From: Amoebidium appalachense
Lineage: Eukaryota > Ichthyosporea
Direction of reading: 5' to 3'
NCBI GenBank assembly: GCA_963693365.1
Contig: CAVNZM010000014.1
Location: forward strand, 5,580,001 to 5,644,000
Length of the DNA stretch: 64,000 bases
Each line of letters starts with the position of its first letter. Positions within the stretch are counted from its first letter, which is position 1. Positions 32,866 through 42,393 of this stretch are shown piece by piece. Under the pieces are notes generated by a model, which was not told the DNA's origin, searched no databases, and saw only the letters and a program-made list of their open reading frames with translations. The position numbers and the translations under genes are program-made.

Positions 32866-33073
32866 AAGGGTTCAAAACAGGCTACGCACCCCGTCAGACT
32901 AGTACTAGCAAAATTTAGCCGCCGCCGGCTGAGATTGCTATGATATGTGACGTTTACCGATTTTTTACTAAATATGGTAGCAAGTCGGTGTGACGTCATA
33001 CACCATAGCAATCTTAGCCGCCGGCGGCTAAATTTTGCTAGTCTGACAGGGTACGTAGTCTGTTTGAACCCTT
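32866..33073. mobile_element. Fold-back MITE-like element, ~75-bp terminal inverted repeats
   Basis: It starts AAGGGTTCAAA and ends TTTGAACCCTT. The arms continue with (C/T)GTCAGACTAG and CAAAATTTAGCCGCC, reversed as CTAAATTTTGCTAG. Inner arms with GATTGCTATG / CATAGCAATC extend the homology so that nearly all of the 208 bp can form one hairpin. The left arm carries an extra TACTAG. No coding capacity and no certain flanking duplication. Confidence 0.85.
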
Positions 33074-33337
33074 AGTCGTTAAAAGGGTGAGTATGCATCT
33101 AATCATGTCTATATATGGGCATCATGCCTACTTAGTCTAGTGTAGATTTAGAGTATAAAATTGAAGGGGTTAGATGTTTACCTTGAGGTTGACTAATGTA
33201 GCATTTGCGATAATCATCCAATAAGTGATACAGAAATATTATAATGCTTTGGGGTTTTCACGCTTGTGGCTTTATGGCGGTAAATTTTAAACTTTGCATA
33301 CAGCGTCCTGGTTGGCGCCACTCTTCATAAGTCTGTG

Positions 33338-33374
33338 ACACGGCCATCTAGGGTGTTTCTAGATGGCCGTGGTC
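33338..33374. repeat. Short perfect hairpin
   Basis: CACGGCCATCTAG, a short spacer GGTGTTT, and CTAGATGGCCGTG. The stem of 13 bp is perfect. A shorter related ACGGCCGTGTCC lies near 33731. It is not followed by a T-run, so it is not a bacterial-type terminator. Confidence 0.7.
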
Positions 33375-34151
33375 TGTGAATATGTGATGTCACTTCTGAT
33401 CAAACATTCATTGGGTCTGGGCAAAGCCACGACTGAATAAACTTGTTAACAGTTGCGTCTTTAGACCACATACAGTGTATGAAAAACTTTAGATTGTTGT
33501 ATGTATGCATACAATGTGCACGGGTGCAGCACCAATGAGTAACCACGCAGGGGCCGGAGGGGATGGATGGCATATTAATGGTCCCTTCCCCTTCTGTATG
33601 GGCTAGCCAGAGGGGTCATGCAATTTATAAGTCTGGGCTGTACCCAGTATATATTCGAAACCCAGAACCACGGCCTTGGATATTGATGCTACCAAAATGT
33701 AATGGTGTTACTAAAAATAGAATTTTCGAGACGGCCGTGTCCAGAACAGGGACCGAGAGCAGTTTTTTTTTTTTAAATTTGTCGATGGAAGATGTGGCGA
33801 TTGGCTGGCATAGCGTCTTTATTCATCAGAGCTGACCAATCATTGACCCCCCCCTCCCCCCCCTCCCCAAAAGAAAAAACAAAAAACAAAACAAAAACCA
33901 ACAGTAACCAGGCCATACATTAGAGAACCGACTCGAAAAATAACCATACTAGGCTATTCAACACGTTCATGTATCTATGCTTGTATGTACGTGTACGTGG
34001 CCATTTCTTTGCCTTTTATTTCAACTTATCCTTTACCGTTTTTTTTTTAAAACGCCCAGTCCTGTACGGCTGGTTGGAGTGGGTTAACTTAGACCTTACC
34101 CGCCAACACAACCAAACGTGCATGGGTGCATGTGAATGTGTGTGCAAGTGC

Positions 34152-34189
<38 letters not shown>

Positions 34190-34287
34190 CGTGCACGTTT
34201 GTGGGGATGTCTCCACCCCGTTCACTCACAAACGTTTCACACGAACACAAATGCGCGTGTGTGCATGTGTGTGTGTGCACGTGTAAC
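33375..34287. other. Stretch between the convergent esterase and MAPEG genes
   Basis: No recognised gene. A 90-codon frame at 33563-33835 lacks domains. A (GT)n tract lies at about 34156-34186. The MAPEG stop codon is at the right end of this interval. Confidence 0.5.
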
Positions 34288-34405
34288 CTAGAGCTCGAGG
34301 TGGCGGTGCACGTGCTCGTGGTAGAGGGCAGCAAGACGGTCCATGGCATGGTCCAGGTTCTCGAGGTAGAGCGTGCCGACCCGCTTGTACTGCATGGCCT
34401 GTGTA

Positions 34406-34449
<44 letters not shown>

Positions 34450-34453
34450 CTTT

Positions 34454-34484
<31 letters not shown>

Positions 34485-34486
34485 TT

Positions 34487-34529
<43 letters not shown>

Positions 34530-35307
34530 ATGACAGTGGACAGGTCACGAATAGAGAAAACGCAACAGGTGTTGTCAGCCAAAACGAAAACAAAAGCGAG
34601 CCAAACAAAACAACACGAAAAGGCAAAGAGGATGCAGACTCCACAACCAAACACCTGATGTCACTGATTTCTAGAACAGATCCCAATCCAGAATAAGCTC
34701 CCATACCCTCGCAACGACCCGACCCAGTGGATTTTTTTTTTTGGGGGGGGGGGGGAGGACACAATACCTGGAAGAGGATGACGATGATGCCCACGTAGGA
34801 GATCACCCACACGGCCGAGCGCACAACAGGGATGCCGAGCACGTACACGGGCACGTACAGCATGCGGCTCACGAGGTACGCACGCGCACCAAGCAGCGTG
34901 GTCTTGTTGCTGATCCCACGCTCACGTGCGGCCTAAAAAATGGAAATGTGTTGTGAGTGGCTGGTTCTCTCTGTCCGCCCCTCCAAGCTCCCCCCCCCCC
35001 TCCCCCCCCCCGCCTTTTCCCCCTTTCTGCACACACACACACACACCACACACAAACATGACAGAAAAAGGCCAACAAGATCGACAACAACCGGACATAT
35101 GCCGCCCTCCCGTTCTTCTTCCCTCCCCTCCCCTCCCCCCCTCCCCCCCCCCCCCCCCCCAAAAAAAAAAAAAAAAACCACAGAACACACACAAAAAAAA
35201 AATCACCTGCAACGAACAAAGTGGTATTTTTTTGCTACACTGATTCACACGCTCACGTCGAATGTGAGGTGGGGAAATGGGAATTTCGTGTGTTTGTGTG
35301 TGTGTGT

Positions 35308-35338
<31 letters not shown>

Positions 35339-35458
35339 GGGCACATTACCAACACTGCGATGGCAAAGAAGATGAGAGAATGCCTGGTGTTGTCGAGGGT
35401 CCTCTCCAGACGTGCCTGTAGGCAAGAACAAAGAAAGGGGTTGTGTATGTATGTATAT

Positions 35459-35489
<31 letters not shown>

Positions 35490-36882
35490 GGGGGGTTTGG
35501 TTGGTTGGTTTTTTTTTGTGTGTGTGTGTGGGGGGGGGGAGGTGATAAATAGCATGTACATGTGCGTGCGCGATACGACAATCGTGTTAGTGGTGGTGGT
35601 GGTGGTGGTGTGTGTGTGTGTGTTGGGGGGGGGGGGGGGGGGGGGGGGGGGGTTGGAGAAGAGAAGCGGAAGAGGTTACATTACAACAGCGTTTCGGGCT
35701 TGACGACAAAAGACAGGTTTGTACCTTCCACGAGAATCGAATTTTAGCTTTTCAAAAAACTGCAGATATTTCTCTCCAAATATGGTTTTTGTTCAGCTAA
35801 TACAAATATTACTTAGGCAAGACGTCAATACCACCATATAAAGGCTTTGCCTAACAGCAACCAAACTCATCAATGGCAATAGCAGCTCCCATTGTGCTGA
35901 AGGAGAGCTTATGGTAACAATCCTTTTTCATGCCAAGAGCAACATGAAAAAACGAGGGTTGAGAATAAGGAATGGTGGCAAGTGGAAGGAGGCAAAACCG
36001 AGGGGGTGGGGTGGGGGGGGATACAGAGGAGGGGAAGAGGAAGACAACAAAGACACACACAAAATTATCGGAATAGCCGGATAACCAAGTGGGAAATATG
36101 GGAAGGTGGAGTAGAAAAACAGGGACGGGAGCAGTGCTCGGGGGCAAAAGGTAAAGTTGGACAAGTGCAGTAGAAGAGTGGTAGGGGTAGTGTGCACGAG
36201 AAGACGATATGGTCGGGTAGGAGGCGAGGGTGTTGGCTTAAGAAGCAGAACGGCTAGAAGGGCAAGGGTGCGCAGGGACAGGGCGGGGCCGGGAGGGTAA
36301 GGATGAGCCACAGAATACCAATTACCAGTTCAAATGGCGGACCACACCACACAGATTGCAAAGCACGCATAGAGAGTGTGCATCATAGGCAGAGCCCATC
36401 CTCCGAAGGGGAGGGGGGGGGGGGGGGGGCAAGGGGGTGAGGTGGTGTGGGGTGGGCGGGGGTGGGGGGTCAAAAGAAGAGGGTGTGTCCATGTAGAGGG
36501 AGCGAAGTACATACCCGCCAGCCCTTCTTCATACCCTCAGGGGCCTCGACGTCGCGGTTGCCAATGCCATAGGCGGGGGCAAAGGTGAGGACCGTCAAAA
36601 TACGGAACGCCATCAACGCGATGTACAGGAGCGCTGGATCAAGAGGGGGGGGAGGGGGGGGGGGGGGGGGGGGGGGGGAGGGGGGAGGGAGATGATTTTG
36701 TTAATTGGACGAGGACATTTTGAACATGGAACAAGAAAAGTGGGCAGGTTGGTTGAAGGCTTCTATGCTTCTGGACAGTGTCAGGAGAGAGAGTCGTTGA
36801 GGTAAAAAGTGGGGAAGTAGAAGGGGGGGAGGGTGAGGTAGAGGAGAGGGTTAACATTTGCCGGGGAAGAGGGAGCGAGAGT

Positions 36883-36954
<72 letters not shown>

Positions 36955-37408
36955 GAGGGAGGGAGGGAGAGAGAGAGAGAGAGGAGGGAGAGAGAGAAAA
37001 CTTTGAGGCGAGCTGACGCGGCCAGGAGGGGTAGGTGGGTGGGTGGGAAGCGGAAGGGGAGGAGGAAGAGGGTGGGGGGGGGGGGGGGGAGGGGGGAGGG
37101 AGGAAGGGGGGGGGGCATGAAAAGGGGGCCCTTGTTCGAAGGAATAAGTGGGTGCTCTTTACTATTGGTGTATGTACAACCAAGCACATGCACTAACAAT
37201 CATAGAACCATCGACAACTTAGAGAAGAAGCGATGCATCCTGCAAGTTAAACTGTATGAAGACTCGGGGATGTAAATTAAAGAAAGCAAAAGAAAGAGAA
37301 AAAAACAAGTGGGAAAGAACGGTGGAGGAGTGACTTAAACAGAAACATCTACACACCTCCATAGAGCAGGAACTGGAGCTCATCGTTAACAACATCCTTG
37401 TCTGCCAT
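34288..37408 (-). CDS. MAPEG-family integral membrane protein; five exons
   Basis: Exons on the minus strand: 37408-37357, 36633-36515, 35415-35350, 34932-34768 and 34389-34288, all with GT-AG borders and matching phases, giving 167 residues. Recognisable MAPEG features: a first hydrophobic helix (about 13-40), R-x-x-R-T-L-D-N-T with a following helix (about 58-80), then AARERG and the family signature LLGARAYLVSRMLYVPVYVLGIP (about 93-115). A final helix covers residues 118-134. MAPEG proteins are usually trimeric membrane enzymes acting on glutathione or eicosanoid-type substrates; this one resembles the bacterial/eukaryotic 'MAPEG family' group of unknown substrate. The 33-residue C-terminal extension, rich in His and Glu/Leu, comes from the last exon. 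Introns contain G-runs on the plus strand, hence C-runs in the transcript. The 5' UTR lies above 37408. Confidence 0.88.
34412..34767 (-). repeat. MAPEG intron 4: (CA)n and C-run in the transcript
   Basis: On the plus strand: (GT)n at 34411-34447, (CT)n, a T-run, then a G-run of about 31 bases at 34497-34528, and a second T/G-run near 34731-34756. Confidence 0.88.
34991..35349 (-). repeat. MAPEG intron 3: C-, A- and G-runs
   Basis: C-runs near 34991-35010 and 35139-35160 with a following A-run, and a (GT)n/G-run at 35289-35337 on the plus strand. No coding content. Confidence 0.85.
35416..36514 (-). repeat. MAPEG intron 2 with G-runs and partial dispersed repeat
   Basis: (GT)n/G-run blocks at about 35458-35495 and 35612-35652, then about 650 bp of mostly unique sequence. 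A partial copy of the dispersed ~110-bp repeat (GCAGAGCCCATCCTC) lies near 36391-36405. Confidence 0.75.
36634..37356 (-). repeat. MAPEG intron 1: G-runs, (CT)n, (GT)n
   Basis: A G-run at 36641-36678, (CT)n then (GT)n at about 36889-36950, and G-rich sequence to 37115. The donor (GTGTGT) follows exon 1 at 37356. Confidence 0.85.
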
Positions 37409-37804
37409 CTTGGAAAATTCAAAGCACTGGTGGCTTAGAACGAACACAGACAGAAAACGAAACAGAAACAGAAAACCAAAGAAGGTTTGGTCGTTTTTAT
37501 AGTGCGCGGTGGGCCAGGTCCCATCTCACTGCGTGTAGTCTTTTTGTAGATGACGTCACTTTTAATGTTTCCTGAACAAGGTTGCTAGGAAACGGTATGA
37601 ATCGAGGAATAAAATACATATAAAAAGGCTACGCAAACAGACTCCAACCATTGCATGCCCATGCCATTTATACTTCGCTTGATTCATCAAGCTCTATTTA
37701 TCAAGCTCTATTTAGGCCAACTGATTGGTTGGAATAGTGTCCCAACAATCAGGTATGGTATTACTAGCCATTTCTTGGGCCCGCGGCCGCCCGCATATGG
37801 GCCA

Positions 37805-37876
<72 letters not shown>

Positions 37877-38150
37877 GTTAACACACACATGTGCACACAC
37901 ACATGTGCGCACGCCAAGTCGCGCGCCAATGTACACGCCAGCACTGACTCTGATCAACTTGCGAGTGATCACGATTGGCCAGCCATCCATTGCAACTCCA
38001 TTTTTTGTCCGAGGGTGATCGTGCAGTCTTGCGCAAGTCACCCTTGCATATGCATGGCCAACAACCCGCCAAACGGCACAGGCCCGACACACGTGCGCGC
38101 ACCCGGCGCACGCAAGCACGTATTGTAGGCTACTCACTTTGCGCTCTGGA
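37409..38150. other. Upstream region of the MAPEG gene
   Basis: Presumed promoter and 5' UTR on the minus strand in the first 250 bp; I saw no clear TATA box in the right orientation. Further right lies the palindromic repeat box (37668-37760) and a (CA)n tract of about 70 bp at 37806-37875. Frames over the tract are artefacts. Confidence 0.5.
37668..37760 (+). repeat. Palindromic dispersed repeat, copy 1
   Basis: TATACTTCGCTTGATTCATC..., containing the dyad CTTGAT-TC-ATCAAG, then CTCTATTTAGGCCAACTGATTG and a second dyad-like TTGGAA...CCAAC. The same order in the same orientation returns at about 53876-53965. Confidence 0.8.
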
Positions 38151-38159
38151 GATGTAACT

Positions 38160-38196
38160 TTTTTTTTTTTTTCTTTTTTTTTTTTTCGCGGCTGTA
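38160..38196 (+). repeat. Left piece of the repeat that hosts the two transposons
   Basis: A T-run followed by CGCGGCTGTA. With the TACCGGATCTAAAAGATCTG piece at 41482-41531 it reconstitutes the left arm of the fold-back repeat seen uninterrupted at about 51000-51066. Confidence 0.8.
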
Positions 38197-38603
38197 GGGG
38201 CAAACCTGCAAATCTTGAGAGCCCTGTAAATCGTGAGAAACTTATGATCCCATACTTGGTTATTTTCTTTTTTTGTGCGTATTTTCTCATTGGTTTTGTT
38301 TGAATATGGGCGGGGAAATGGGTCGGCGCGGTCGGCGCTTCTCCGATACCTAGAACGTGAAATGTGAGCTCTCATGAGCTGCTGGCCAAAACCCTTCGGA
38401 CATGTTTTCTACATAATAAACGGGCACAAACCACTTTCTTTTCAACTAAATAAGTGTTTCTGAGTAGTTTTTGCCTTTGTTTGGGTGTAATTGTGTAGGG
38501 GTAGGTAGCTGGTGTGAGCACGTGATGCTCGGGGTAGCATTGGCCTTCATTACTGACCACAACAGTAGCATAGTACAGCACTGTTGTAACTGCGTGTCAG
38601 AAA

Positions 38604-40182
38604 ATGGCAAAGGCTCCCAAAAAAAACAAGCATATGCCTAAGCTTCGCAAAAAAGGGCCCACTCGCAGTGCACCTAGTGTAATAAAGCAGGGTTACAAGT
38701 ACGGGCCCAAGTATATTCCCATGTTCATGGAACAGGCAACTAGACAGCTAAAGAAGAGAAGCTCAGTCAAGCAACGGGTTGCCGAAGTAGCTGCAACCAC
38801 TGGCATTTCCGTTGCAACCCTATGCAGACACAAAAAAGACCCTGAGTATGGAAACAAGAAACCGGGCCCTAAGCCCATTCTAACACTGAGATGAGGAGAT
38901 TGGCCTTGCTAGTGGGCTGGTGTTCCTGGCTGGGAGGGGGTTGGGGGTTTCTCGTGCTGAAGTTCTCAGGTCTGCACAGGACATTGCTGAGCGTAACGGC
39001 AAAAAATTCAATACAGCAGACAGGCTTCCGGGTGAGGGGTGGTTCAATTTGTTCGAACGCCGTGCCAAACAGCACGGTTATAATTACAACCTCAATTTCC
39101 GCAAACCAAACGAACTTTCGAAAGCGCGCGTTTCCGCTCTCACGGAGGAGAAGATGAATTCGTGGTTTGATATGGTGGAGGCAGAACTGGTGGAAGAAAA
39201 GCAAATAAACGTGGAGAAGAATCTGTTCAATGACGACGAGAAACAACTGCGCATAACCAACGTGCGTGCGGGTCAGAAACTTCTCACGGTCACAGACATG
39301 AAAAACATACAAAGTCGGCTATGGGTTTGCGGAGCAAGACTGGCACCTATCCATCATTCCTACTATTGTTGCGTCCGGTGATGCCCTCCCACCCACCATT
39401 GTAGTGCCCTCGAGTCTCATGTCAGAGGAAATGGAAACGGCCGTTAAGTATATCCACCCAGACGCGTTGCTAGCCTACTCTGATGACGGTTGGAGCACCA
39501 GCACAATATACCTCGAGCACACCTGGCGACACCCGAATTGGAGGCAGAAGTCTTTGCCCTCAAAACAGCAAGACAGCGGTTCGGTACAGTGCACAACATT
39601 CGTCCCGAGCAGGCAGCCCCCCTCCCCACCCAACCCCCCGCGCAAACAGCCGACCCCACCAGCACGCCCCAGCAAACACCACCACACGGTCGAGCACCAC
39701 TCGCAGAACGCAACCCAAACAGCAACGCCACGATAGTGCGAAAACGGAAAAAGCAACAGGGGTGCATGATCGGAACAAGCGAGCAGCACTTGGACGGCAG
39801 AAGGGAGAAGGAACGTGTTGTGGCGGAGGAGAAGCAGAAGAAGGAGGAACGGGCAAAGGCAGCGGAGGGAAGAAAGAAGCAAAAGGCCTTAGTGGCACTG
39901 GTTATCGGTCCCTGCCAAGCAAACAAGCAGTCGGGGGAACTTTGTGGCCTCAAAGCCATGCCAAGCCACGAACACGGAGGGGTGCGACTGTGCAAGCGGC
40001 AGCTAAAGACACGGAACAAGGGGTTGGAGAACACAAGCGCCGCAGCGAAACCGAACAACACCACCAATGATGCGGAGCAGGATGTTAGCGAAAGCGAGTA
40101 CGCACAGGAGGGCGAGGGGAACAGAGCGCAAAGGAGGAGTGGGAGGAGAGATACAGGGGCAGGAGCATGTGGGAAGATGTAG
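38604..40182 (+). pseudogene. pogo/Tigger-like transposase, frameshifted with DDE domain mostly deleted
   Basis: 38604-38894 encodes a basic N-terminus and a psq-type helix-turn-helix (RVAEVAATTGISVATLCRHK). A frameshift near 38888 leads into 38920-39330, the second CENP-B-like domain (WLVFLAGRGLGVSR, GEGWFNLFERR, LNFRKPNELSKARV) and the start of the DDE domain, where the usual NxDETG is decayed to FNDDEKQ. Another shift gives 39404-39510 with the GWSTSTIYLEH block typical of the middle of DDE_1. The next frame (39515-40182) resumes only at a basic, coiled C-terminal region (TPELEAEVFALKTA onward, ending in a Lys/Arg/Glu-rich part). Most of the catalytic core, including the later acidic residues, is therefore missing. 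Confidence 0.85.
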
Positions 40183-40490
40183 GGGAAGAAGGTGAAGGAA
40201 GTGGGAGTGACACGGAGGATGATGTGATGCCCACGAGCGACTATGGGGCTGCCGTCTGATTGTTTAAAAATACTAGTAGTAAAGAGTTCCTTTTGACGCA
40301 GAACAGCTTCATATTCCGCAGTTGTGACGTTTGCGTAGTATATGTGTGCTGTATCCTCCCAGATGGTAAGCAGGACTTCCAAGTGAGGATAGTGCTTGAT
40401 TTTCAGTAACTGCGCATCATCCTTGTACTCTATGTCAACCATGTCGCTTGTGTCAAGCCGGGGCACAAGAATAATGTCGGCAAATGCCAT
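40155..40490 (-). CDS. Unassigned minus-strand ORF inside the transposon
   Basis: It begins MAFADIILVPRLDTSDMVDI and has balanced composition for about 95-110 codons: acidic, then a hydrophobic/aromatic stretch with YPHLEVLLTIWEDTAHIYYA. After about 40200 the frame continues as proline/leucine-rich antisense of the transposase tail, so the true end is uncertain; an intron or an upstream stop lost by mutation are both possible. I do not recognise the family. It is convergent with the transposase and lies inside the TIRs, so it may be an accessory protein of the element or a captured fragment. Confidence 0.45.
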
Positions 40491-40512
40491 TTTACTTGTC
40501 CTTGTGTATGTT

Positions 40513-41096
40513 TGGTGTCATGTGCTGAGCTGATTCGTATTAGTTTGCTTCTATATTTTGTGTTTTGGTGAGTGAATTTCGGGGGTTTTCTTGCATAGTG
40601 ATGCCGGGGTCTAAATGGGGTATGAGGAGATTAATCAGTGGTATGGGGAGAATCTGATGCAGCGGCGGCTGATTGTTTGGTGCGCGCGTGCATGCCCCAT
40701 GCCTCTGCGTACTCTCCATGTTAAATGTTGTATTGCTTCTTGCTGTGTGCGTGGCGAGACCCATGTTGCCTGCTCGCGTGTGTGTATGCTTATATGTATT
40801 GTGAGTAAACGTGTGTACGTGTTGTAGTGCTGTAGGGGTGTCTGAGGTCGCGGTAGCCAATGGTGTGGAGTGCGTGTAGTCTGTGGGGGAGGGAGTGTTG
40901 TGATTGGCTGAATGTCACTGTGGTATTTGTCTGGCCAGTGGGCCGCGTGTCTGTGAAGTGTCTCGCGGGGTCGCGGGCTTTTGGAAGTTCTTCTCAGAAC
41001 ACAAAAAACTCGCTTCCCACCCAACTCAAAGAAAAGTTTATACGTATACACGGTTTCGAGCCCCTTTAAGCGTGCAGATAGTTAGAGTAGTTCATA
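40513..41096 (+). repeat. ~580-bp dispersed repeat, copy 1
   Basis: From GTCATGTGCTGAGCTGATTC to GTTAGAGTAGTTCATATA. A second copy at 52080-52700 shares the whole order (GTGAATTTCGGGGGTTTTC, GATGCAGCGGCGGCTGAT, GTCTCGCGGGGTCGCGGGC) with scattered substitutions and small indels. Neither strand keeps a conserved reading frame between the copies. It lacks obvious inverted termini. Confidence 0.88.
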
Positions 41097-41481
41097 TACA
41101 CACTGTTTGTTGCCACGACATTTGGCCTCGAAGCCTCGGAGTTTTAGTGACCGTAAAAAGAGCTAGGAGAAAGTGGGAGAATAGATAGTGTGGGCACTCG
41201 ACGGGACCTCTTGTTTTGTTTTGCGGCGACATGTGATAGATCGATCATCCGACAGTCAAGAGCCTATCATGATCTACAGGGTTCTCTAATTGATTTGAAG
41301 GTATGGTCGACAAATCAACTGCCTGAACTAAACTGCTGTCGCTTTGTTGTTTTAAGTACCAGTTCCTAGTAGAGGACTTAAAATTGTATTATAAAGGGTT
41401 TTTCCGCTTTTAAAAATAATCATCCCTTCACAAGATATACGAGTTTCTGGGAAAAGTTCTCACGATTTTCAGGTTTACCCC

Positions 41482-41531
41482 TATACCGGATCTAAAAGAT
41501 CTGCAGTACTGTGGACAGTGTGGATATTCTG
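41482..41531 (+). repeat. Host-repeat piece between the transposon and the chromovirus
   Basis: TATACCGGATCTAAAAGATC onward to GTGGATATTCTG. It matches the fold-back repeat at 51008-51058. It begins with the TA duplication of the transposon and ends with TTCTG (41527-41531), the duplicated target of the chromovirus. Confidence 0.85.
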
Positions 41532-42248
41532 TGTCGTATCCTATTATGTATGTACTAGAGACGCGGCACTCTACTAAGTGTACACACACGAAAAGGAACG
41601 AACGTGTACGGAAAAACGGTAAAGTTTATTCAGACCAGGCTCCGACGGGCAAAACTTAGATCCGTACGGAATGAGGCTAAGTCACAACTGAGGCCATCAA
41701 GGCCGTGCCCTCAAAGATCATCATCACCTGGCCCCCCTACGATGCCACATTCCAAACATTCCGATCTACTTTATCGTGCGCCTGCACGAGCTAAGTCGAT
41801 CTACTCAAAACAATACTATTTATCCATGTCTCACCCCTCACCCTCCCCCTAGTGGCACCGCAGAGTCTAAATCTACATTTCATACTATCCTCCCCCCCCC
41901 TCCCTCCCCCCTTTCCTCTACATCGATATATATAAATACGTTTGGCAACATACACTATCAAACCTTGCCAATACTTACAAAAGGGCTTCTGCCCGAACAA
42001 TCACATTCCTAAGTCCTCCTACGATCTATCCTACACACTAATTAGAATTCTATTGGTCGGCTGCCCCAGCTGACGTGGTCCTGCCCTGCGCCGGCAGAGG
42101 CAAGATGCACGCAGCTGTACACTGTGCTATCTTGAGGCCCCGGACTTGATCTTGATGATCTGTGGACCCGGGCCACCCCCCCCCCCCCCCCCCCCCGATC
42201 TCGATCGTAGACTTAGGCTGATCTGCTGAGACGGATTAGTATATGTCA
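41532..42248 (-). repeat. 3' LTR of the chromovirus
   Basis: 717 bp, TGTCGTATCC...ATATGTCA on the plus strand, so TG...CA ends on both strands. It contains a TATATATAAATACG stretch and a C-run near 42176-42196. Confidence 0.95.
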
Positions 42249-42393
42249 ACTCCCCCCCCCCCCCCCGGCCCCCCGGAAAAGCTGAGTCCCACCTCAGTCA
42301 CATTACATCTAACACCCCCTAAAAAGACATAGACTAATCAGTCTCCTAAAAAAATTAAATTAAATAAATTACGAAGAAAAATAATAAATTAAT

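Larger units (their letters stand above)
38197..41481 (+). mobile_element. pogo/Tigger-like DNA transposon, decayed and internally deleted
   Basis: Terminal inverted repeats GGGGCAAACCTGCAAATC (38197-38214) and GATTTTCAGGTTTACCCC (41464-41481). Sub-terminal AATCGTGAGAA / TTCTCACGATT motifs are also paired. TA dinucleotides flank it (38195-38196 and 41482-41483), as for the Tc1/mariner/pogo superfamily. It contains a broken transposase with CENP-B-like DNA-binding domains and a truncated DDE domain, an unassigned minus-strand ORF and a ~580-bp dispersed repeat. The paralogue at about 51010 has a single TA at the site, confirming the ends. Confidence 0.88.

Noticed and set aside
39444-40154. 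Continuation of the minus-strand ORF below 40155
   Set aside because: Composition becomes Leu/Pro/Ser-rich and mirrors the Lys/Glu/Arg-rich transposase tail on the other strand; treated as a shadow.
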